DNA of 64,000 nt. Source: Streptomyces diastatochromogenes. GTDB lineage: Bacteria > Actinomycetota > Actinomycetes > Streptomycetales > Streptomycetaceae. This document shows positions 59,120-64,000 of this stretch, piece after piece. The stretch's first letter is position 1. Every line of letters begins with the position of its first letter. Both the position numbers and the translations under genes were made by a program. The stretch is taken from positions 7,006,001 to 7,070,000 of the forward strand of contig JAPTYK010000001.1 in the NCBI GenBank assembly GCA_026913215.1, in the 5' to 3' direction. The notes beneath the pieces were generated by a model. That model saw only the letters and a program-made list of their open reading frames with translations, searched no databases and was not told the origin of the DNA.

Positions 59120-60241
59120 ATGACCAGCACGGCACGCATATCGCAGTCGGTCTTCGACGGGTCCAGGCTGCGGGTGATCCTGCTGCTCGACCTGTACGAC
59201 GGGGCCCAGCAGCAGTTCCTCGAAGCGTACGAGGTCATGCGCAAGCAGGTGGCCGGCGTCCCCGGTCACGTCAGCGACCAGCTCTGCCAGTCCATCGAGA
59301 ACCCCTCGCAGTGGCTCATCACCAGCGAATGGGAGAGCGCCCCGCCGTTCCTCGCCTGGGTGAACAGCGAGGAGCACGTCGAGATGGTCAAGCCGATGCA
59401 CAGCTGCGTCCGGGACACCCGGTCCATGCGCTACAGCATCCTCCGGGAGACCGGCGGTCGGCGGCCGCTCGCCCCGGAATCGGCCCAGGGCGAGCAGGTG
59501 GCCGCCCGCGTCGGCGACGGGGTGACGCGCCACGCGCTCACCTTCACCGTCAAGCCGGGCTCCGAGTCGAAGGTCGCGGAGCTCCTGGCGGGCTACGAGT
59601 CGCCCGAGGCCCAGGTCGACGAGAACACCCGGCTGCGCCGGACCTCGCTGTTCATGCACGGCAACCGGGTCGTGCGGGCCGTCGAGGTGGAGGGCGACCT
59701 CCTGTCCGCGCTGCGGCACGTCGCCCGCCAGCCCGGGGTCCGGGCCGTCGAGGAGGCCATCAACCCCTACCTGGAGCAGGACCGGGACCTCACCGACCCC
59801 GAGTCGGCCCGCGTCTTCTTCACCCGCGCGGCCCTCCCGGCCGTGCACCACGTGGTCGCCGCCCGCCCCGAGCCGGCCGACCTGCGGCGCCACGCCCTGT
59901 ACTACCCGGCCAAGGAGGGCCGCGGCACGGACCTGGCCCGGCTGCTCGCCCAGCAGGACGCGGAGGCGGCGGTCGACCCCGACAGCCCCGTGTACGGCAG
60001 CACCGTCTTCCAGCGCGACGACGTCGTGGTGCGCCTCGTCGACGTCGAGGGCGACCTCGACCTCGATCCCGTCGCCGCCCTCGGCGTCAAGGGCGCGCGG
60101 AAGGCCAAGGTCCTGGAGCGCCTCCTCGACGGAGCCGCGATCGGCGTCGAGGGCTCGCTGGACACCGAGCGCAACCTCAACCGGCTCCTGTCGCACGCCG
60201 ACATGCTGCCCGTCACCGACCGCAGCTCGGCCGACTCCTGA
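59120..60241 (+). CDS. SchA/CurD-like protein with N-terminal ABM-like domain (WhiE ORFI-like)
   Basis: An intact 373-residue protein. ATG 59120 chosen because AAAGAGG lies eight bases upstream; an in-frame GTG at 59027 lacks such a site. Residues 10-110 form an antibiotic-monooxygenase-like ferredoxin fold (SRLRVILLLDLYDGAQQQFLE, WLITSEWESAPPFLAW). Residues 130-370 carry two repeated SchA/CurD modules (ALTFTVKPGSESKVAELLAG and HALYYPAKEGRGTDLARLLA). First gene of the pigment operon; the biochemical role in spore-pigment synthesis is unproven. Confidence 0.85.
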   Translation: MTSTARISQSVFDGSRLRVILLLDLYDGAQQQFLEAYEVMRKQVAGVPGHVSDQLCQSIENPSQWLITSEWESAPPFLAWVNSEEHVEMVKPMHSCVRDTRSMRYSILRETGGRRPLAPESAQGEQVAARVGDGVTRHALTFTVKPGSESKVAELLAGYESPEAQVDENTRLRRTSLFMHGNRVVRAVEVEGDLLSALRHVARQPGVRAVEEAINPYLEQDRDLTDPESARVFFTRAALPAVHHVVAARPEPADLRRHALYYPAKEGRGTDLARLLAQQDAEAAVDPDSPVYGSTVFQRDDVVVRLVDVEGDLDLDPVAALGVKGARKAKVLERLLDGAAIGVEGSLDTERNLNRLLSHADMLPVTDRSSADS

Positions 60242-60347
60242 GAGGACGGCACCGGGGCCACCGGCCCGACCGCCCAGGAGAGACCGGCCCCGGCCACCGG
60301 CCCCGACCGCCCGTCACATCTCACCGCACCACTCGGAGGTATCAACC

Positions 60348-60773
60348 ATGCTCGAGCAGACTCGGCTCATCGTGAACCTGAGCGACACGGAGCCCAACCG
60401 CAGACGCGGGGGCGACGTGCGGGCCATGCTCACGCCCGCCACGGTGAAGTCGACCAGCGGCTTCATGGGGATGGCCATCGCCCAGCCGGGCGAGCGCATC
60501 GCCGAGCACTACCACCCGTACTCCGAGGAGTTCGTGTACGTCGTCTCCGGCCGGTTCGAAGTCGACCTGGACGGCGAGACGCACCCGCTCGCGCCCGACC
60601 AGGGCCTCCTGATCCCCATCGGCGTCCGGCACCGCTTCCGCAACGTCGGCGACGTGGAGGCCCGCATGGTCTTCCACCTGGGGCCGCTCGCCCCGCACCC
60701 CAGCCTCGGCCACGTCGACACGGAGACCGCCGAGGAGGCCGCGGAGAAGGCCGTCGAGGGGGCCCTCGAGTGA
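60348..60773 (+). CDS. cupin-domain protein of spore pigment locus (WhiE ORFII-like)
   Basis: An intact 141-residue protein. Metal-binding cupin motif EHYHPYSEEFVYVVSG and second motif IPIGVRHRFRNVG. ATG 60348 after GGAGG. Equivalent to CurC/SchB/WhiE ORFII. It could isomerise or oxidise a pigment intermediate; unproven. Its stop overlaps the KS GTG (GTGA). Confidence 0.88.
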   Translation: MLEQTRLIVNLSDTEPNRRRGGDVRAMLTPATVKSTSGFMGMAIAQPGERIAEHYHPYSEEFVYVVSGRFEVDLDGETHPLAPDQGLLIPIGVRHRFRNVGDVEARMVFHLGPLAPHPSLGHVDTETAEEAAEKAVEGALE

Positions 60774-62037
60774 CCCGGCGCGTGGCCGTCACCGGCATCG
60801 GCGTGGTCGCCCCGGGCGGCGCCGGAACGGCGGCATTCTGGGACCTGCTCGCCCAGGGGCGCACGGCGACCCGCGGCATCACCCTGTTCGACCCGGCCGG
60901 CCTGCGCTCCCGCATCGCCGCCGAGTGCGACTTCGATCCGTACGCCCACGGGCTGCCTCCGGACCTGGTCCAACACGCCGACCGCTACGTCCAGTTCGCC
61001 GCCGTCGCCGCCGACGAGGCCGTACGCGACTCGGGCCTCGACACCGTCGCCGAGGACCCCTGGCGCGTCGGCGTCAGCCTCGGCAGCGCCGTCGGCGGCA
61101 CCACCCGGCTGGAACACGACTACGTCCTGGTCAGCGAGCGCGGACAGCGGTGGGACGTGGACCACCGCGCCGCCGACCCTAAGCTGCACCTGGCCTTCTC
61201 GCCCAGCACGCTCGCCGCGGTGGTCGCCGAGCGGTTCGGCGCCCGCGCCCGGTGCAGACCGTCTCCACCGGCTGCACCTCCGGCCTCGACGCCGTCGGCT
61301 ACGCCTTCCACACCATCGAGGAGGGCCGGGCGGACGTGGTCATAGCCGGGGCGTCGGACTCGCCGATCTCCCCGATCACCATGGCCTGCTTCGACGCCAT
61401 CAAAGCCACGTCGCCCGACAACGACGACCCCGAGCACGCCTCCAAGCCCTTCGACAACCGCCGCAACGGCTTCGTCATGGGCGAGGGCGCGGCGGTCCTC
61501 GTCCTGGAGGAGTACGAGCACGCCAGGGCCCGCGACGCGCACATCTACTGCGAGATCGGCGGCTACGCCACCTACGGCAACGCCTACCACATGACCGGTC
61601 TGACCGGCGAGGGACTGGAGATGGCACGGGCGATCGACACCGCGCTCGACCAGGCCAGGCTCGACCCCACGTCGATCGACTACGTCAACGCGCACGGCTC
61701 GGGCACCCGCCAGAACGACCGGCACGAGACCGCCGCCGTCAAGCGGTCCCTGGGCTCCCACGCGTACGACACGCCCATGAGCTCCATCAAATCCATGGTG
61801 GGCCACTCGCTCGGCGCGATCGGCGCGATAGAGGTCGCCGCCTGCGTGCTCGCCCTGAAGCACCAGGTGGTGCCCCCGACCGCCAACTACGAGATCCCCG
61901 ACCCCGAGTGCGACCTGGACTACGTGCCGCGCACCGCCCGCCCCCGGAAGCTGAGGAACGTGCTCTCCGTCGGCAGCGGCTTCGGCGGTTTCCAGTCCGC
62001 CGTGCTCCTGACCGGGCCGGGCGGGAGGACACGATGA
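60770..62037 (+). CDS. type II PKS ketosynthase alpha (WhiE ORFIII-like)
   Basis: About 423 residues from GTG 60770. Active-site Cys in VSTGCTSGLDAV, catalytic His in VNAHGSGT and SMVGHSLGA. Condenses malonyl units on the ACP with its CLF partner. One base lost near 61250, just before the active site (GARAGPVQTVSTGC). GTGA overlap with the cupin gene and ATGA overlap with the CLF gene ensure stoichiometric translation. Confidence 0.93.
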
Positions 62038-63278
62038 GCACACAGCGGCCACGGCGGGCGGTCGTCACCGGGATCGGTGTCGTCGCCCCCAACGGACTGC
62101 GCTCCGACGCGTACTGGAAGTCCGTGCGGGAAGGCCTCGGCGTTCTCGACCGGATCACCCGCGAGGGCTGCGCGCACCTGCCCCTCAAGGTCGCGGGACA
62201 GGTCGAGGGCTTCGACGCCTCCGCCCTCATCGACGAGCGCTTCCTCGTCCAGACCGACCGGTTCACCCACTACGCCATGGCGGCGGCCTCGCTCGCCCTC
62301 GACGAGGCCGGCCTCGGCCACGACGAGGGACCCGAGGAGCCCTTCTCCATCGGCGTCGTCACCGCCGCGGGCTCCGGCGGCGGCGAGTTCGGCCAGCGCG
62401 AGCTGCAGAAACTGTGGGGCCAGGGCTCCAAGTTCGTCGGCCCGTACCAGTCCATCGCCTGGTTCTACGCCGCGAGCACCGGCCAGATCTCCATCCGGCA
62501 CGGCTTCAAGGGCCCGTGCGGGGTGGTCGCCAGCGACGAGGCCGGCGGCCTCGACTCCCGCGCACGCCGCCCGCGCCGTCCGGCGCGGCACCCGCGCGGT
62601 CGTCGTCGGGGCGGCGGAGGCGCCCTCGCCCCGTACTCGATGGTCTGCCAGCTCGGCTACCCCGAGCTCAGCACCGTCGACGACCCGGACCGCGCCTACC
62701 GCCCCTTCACGGCGAAGGCCTGCGGCTTCGTCCCCGCCGAGGGCGGTGCCATGCTCGTCGTCGAGGACGAGACGAGCGCCCTCGACCGGGGCGTCGCCCC
62801 CCGGGCCACCATCGCCGGACACGGCGCCACCTTCACCGGCGCCTCCCGCTGGCAGGAGTCCCGGGAGGGACTCGCCCGCGCCATCCGGGTCGCCCTCGAC
62901 GAGGCCGACTGCGCCCCGGAGGAGATCGACGTCGTCTTCCCCGACGCCCTCGGCGTACCGGAGGCGGACCGCGCCGAGGCCCTCGCCCTCGCCGACGCCC
63001 TGGGCGCGCACGCCCGGCGCGTCCCCGTGACGGCCCCCAAGACCGGCTACGGCCGGGCCTACTGCGGGCACCCGTACTGGACACCGCGGCCGCCGTGCTC
63101 GCCATGGAACACGGCCTGGTGCCCCCACCCCAACGTGTTCGACATCGACTGCGACCTCGACGTGGTCATGTCCGCCGCTCGGCCCGCCGAGCTGCGCACG
63201 GCCCTCGTCCTCAGCAGGGGACTCATGGGATCCAACGCGGCGCTCGTCGTGCGCCGCGGCGGCGGACTCGCCCGCTAA
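62034..63278 (+). CDS. chain-length factor / KS-beta (WhiE ORFIV-like)
   Basis: About 417 residues. KS fold but no active-site Cys: the aligned segment is VVASDEAGGLDS, with Glu where KS-alpha has Cys and where most CLFs have Gln. FTAKACGFVPAEGGAMLVVED and VTAPKTGYGRAYC follow. Frame changes near 62565, 62632, 63072 and 63125; two of these need two bases restored. Sets polyketide length (a dodecaketide is expected for whiE-type systems, by family). Confidence 0.9.
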   Translation: MSTQRPRRAVVTGIGVVAPNGLRSDAYWKSVREGLGVLDRITREGCAHLPLKVAGQVEGFDASALIDERFLVQTDRFTHYAMAAASLALDEAGLGHDEGPEEPFSIGVVTAAGSGGGEFGQRELQKLWGQGSKFVGPYQSIAWFYAASTGQISIRHGFKGPCGVVASDEAGGLDSRARRPRRPARHPRGRRRGGGGALAPYSMVCQLGYPELSTVDDPDRAYRPFTAKACGFVPAEGGAMLVVEDETSALDRGVAPRATIAGHGATFTGASRWQESREGLARAIRVALDEADCAPEEIDVVFPDALGVPEADRAEALALADALGAHARRVPVTAPKTGYGRAYCGHPYWTPRPPCSPWNTAWCPHPNVFDIDCDLDVVMSAARPAELRTALVLSRGLMGSNAALVVRRGGGLAR

Positions 63279-63300
63279 CCGGGCGAGGAAGGAGAAACAC

Positions 63301-63558
63301 ATGATCACCACCGGACTCACCTTCGGCGAACTGGCCACGCTGATGAAGCACTCGGCCGGCGTCACCGTCGACCCCGCCCAGCTGGAGGAGACCCCCGAGA
63401 CCCCCTTCAACGAGCTCGGCGTCGACTCGCTCGGCCTGCTCGGCATCGTCGGCGAGCTGGAGAACCGCCACGGCGTCTCGCTGCCCACCGACGCCGAGCG
63501 CTGCAAGACGCCGGCGGAGTTCATCGCCCTCGTCAACAACGCCCTCGCAGGAGTCTGA
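63301..63558 (+). CDS. acyl carrier protein (WhiE ORFV-like)
   Basis: An intact 85-residue protein. The phosphopantetheine Ser lies in LGVDSLGLLGIVGELE. ATG 63301 with AAGGAG upstream. Acidic four-helix ACP, co-transcribed with KS/CLF. Confidence 0.93.
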   Translation: MITTGLTFGELATLMKHSAGVTVDPAQLEETPETPFNELGVDSLGLLGIVGELENRHGVSLPTDAERCKTPAEFIALVNNALAGV

Positions 63559-63559
63559 C

Positions 63560-64000
63560 GTGTCCGGACACACCGACAACAGCATCACCATCGACGCCCC
63601 CTCGACCTCGTCTGGGACATGACCAACGACATCGAGAACTGGCCGCAGCTCTTCAGCGAGTACGCCTCCGTCGAGGTCCTCGAACGGAAGGGCGACACCA
63701 CCAAGTTCCGCCTGACCATGCACCCGGACGAGAACGGCAAGATCTGGAGCTGGGTGTCGGAGCGCACCACGGACCGGGACAACCGGAAGGTGCGCGCCCA
63801 CCGCGTCGAGACCGGCCCGTTCGCCCACATGAACATCGCCTGGGAGTACACGGAGCTGCCCGGCGGCGTCCAGATGCGGTGGATCCAGGACTTCGCGATG
63901 AAGCCCGACGCCCCCGTCGACGACGCCTGGATGACGGACAACATCAACCGCAACTCCCGCACCCAGATGGCCCTCATCCGGGACCGTCTCGTCCTGGCCG
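63560..64000 (+). CDS. polyketide aromatase/cyclase, START fold (WhiE ORFVI-like), cut by window end
   Basis: GTG 63560, one base after the ACP stop. With one C restored in the C run near 63598 it reads SITIDAPLDLVWDMTNDIENW, then FSEYASVEVLERKGDTTKFRL, ENGKIWSWVSERTTD and VQMRWIQDFAM. This is the TcmN/WhiE ARO/CYC START-fold family that guides first-ring cyclisation. It continues past the window. Confidence 0.88.

Overview
The window is high-GC actinobacterial chromosome, almost certainly Streptomyces. The base composition, ATGA/GTGA-coupled operons, a conservon (cvnABCD plus two P450s), a whiE-type spore-pigment type II PKS locus, an auxiliary TrpRS with a Trp-Trp attenuator, and a class IV lanthipeptide synthetase all point there. 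No rRNA, tRNA, IS element, prophage, origin or CRISPR array was seen.

Data quality matters for reading this annotation. More than half of the genes change reading frame one or more times. Where I could follow it, the shift is in the direction expected for lost bases, mostly one C or G lost from a short C/G run, and restoring the base recovers a conserved protein. I therefore annotate whole genes across frame changes and treat the breaks as probable sequence errors, not pseudogenes. True remnants (a lectin-domain tail near 4.0 kb, a VOC-domain tail near 29.1 kb) are listed separately.

Layout. 0-2.6 kb: FAD amine oxidase-like enzyme (cut by the window start) and an MFS transporter. 2.6-11 kb: ATP-grasp-like enzyme, lectin-tail remnant, PL6 polysaccharide lyase and a ~1,660-residue unknown protein. 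11-13 kb: cobalt transporter cbtBA under a cobalamin riboswitch, with a degenerate histidine phosphatase. 13-16.3 kb: iron-siderophore uptake operon behind an iron box. 17.1-27 kb: LacI/ABC-sugar/GH36 operon diverging from a secreted glycosidase and an aminotransferase, then a GH16-like protein. 27-31.8 kb: alcohol dehydrogenase, small secreted protein, TAT amidohydrolase flanked by GTATAC palindromes, phosphotransferase. 31.8-35 kb: xylFGH-type sugar importer. 35-36.4 kb: trpS with leader peptide and attenuator. 36.4-41.9 kb: conservon with CYP157-like and CYP154-like P450s. 41.9-46.6 kb: LuxR-type regulator, divergent small secreted peptide, class IV lanthipeptide synthetase and a 41-residue precursor. 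46.6-57.2 kb: DUF190 and DUF3303-like proteins, bacterial nitric oxide synthase, two tandem DUF4139 proteins, TerD-domain protein, GH89 alpha-N-acetylglucosaminidase, alpha/beta hydrolase. 57.2-64 kb: spore-pigment locus (divergent FAD hydroxylase; SchA/CurD-like, cupin, KS-alpha, CLF, ACP, aromatase/cyclase cut by the window end).

How the parts work together: glycan and sugar use (PL6, GH36, GH16, GH89, two ABC sugar importers), metal homeostasis (Co, Fe), developmental and signalling functions (conservon, spore pigment, NOS) and a compact RiPP locus. The best candidate for an undescribed product is the class IV lanthipeptide locus at 41.9-46.6 kb.
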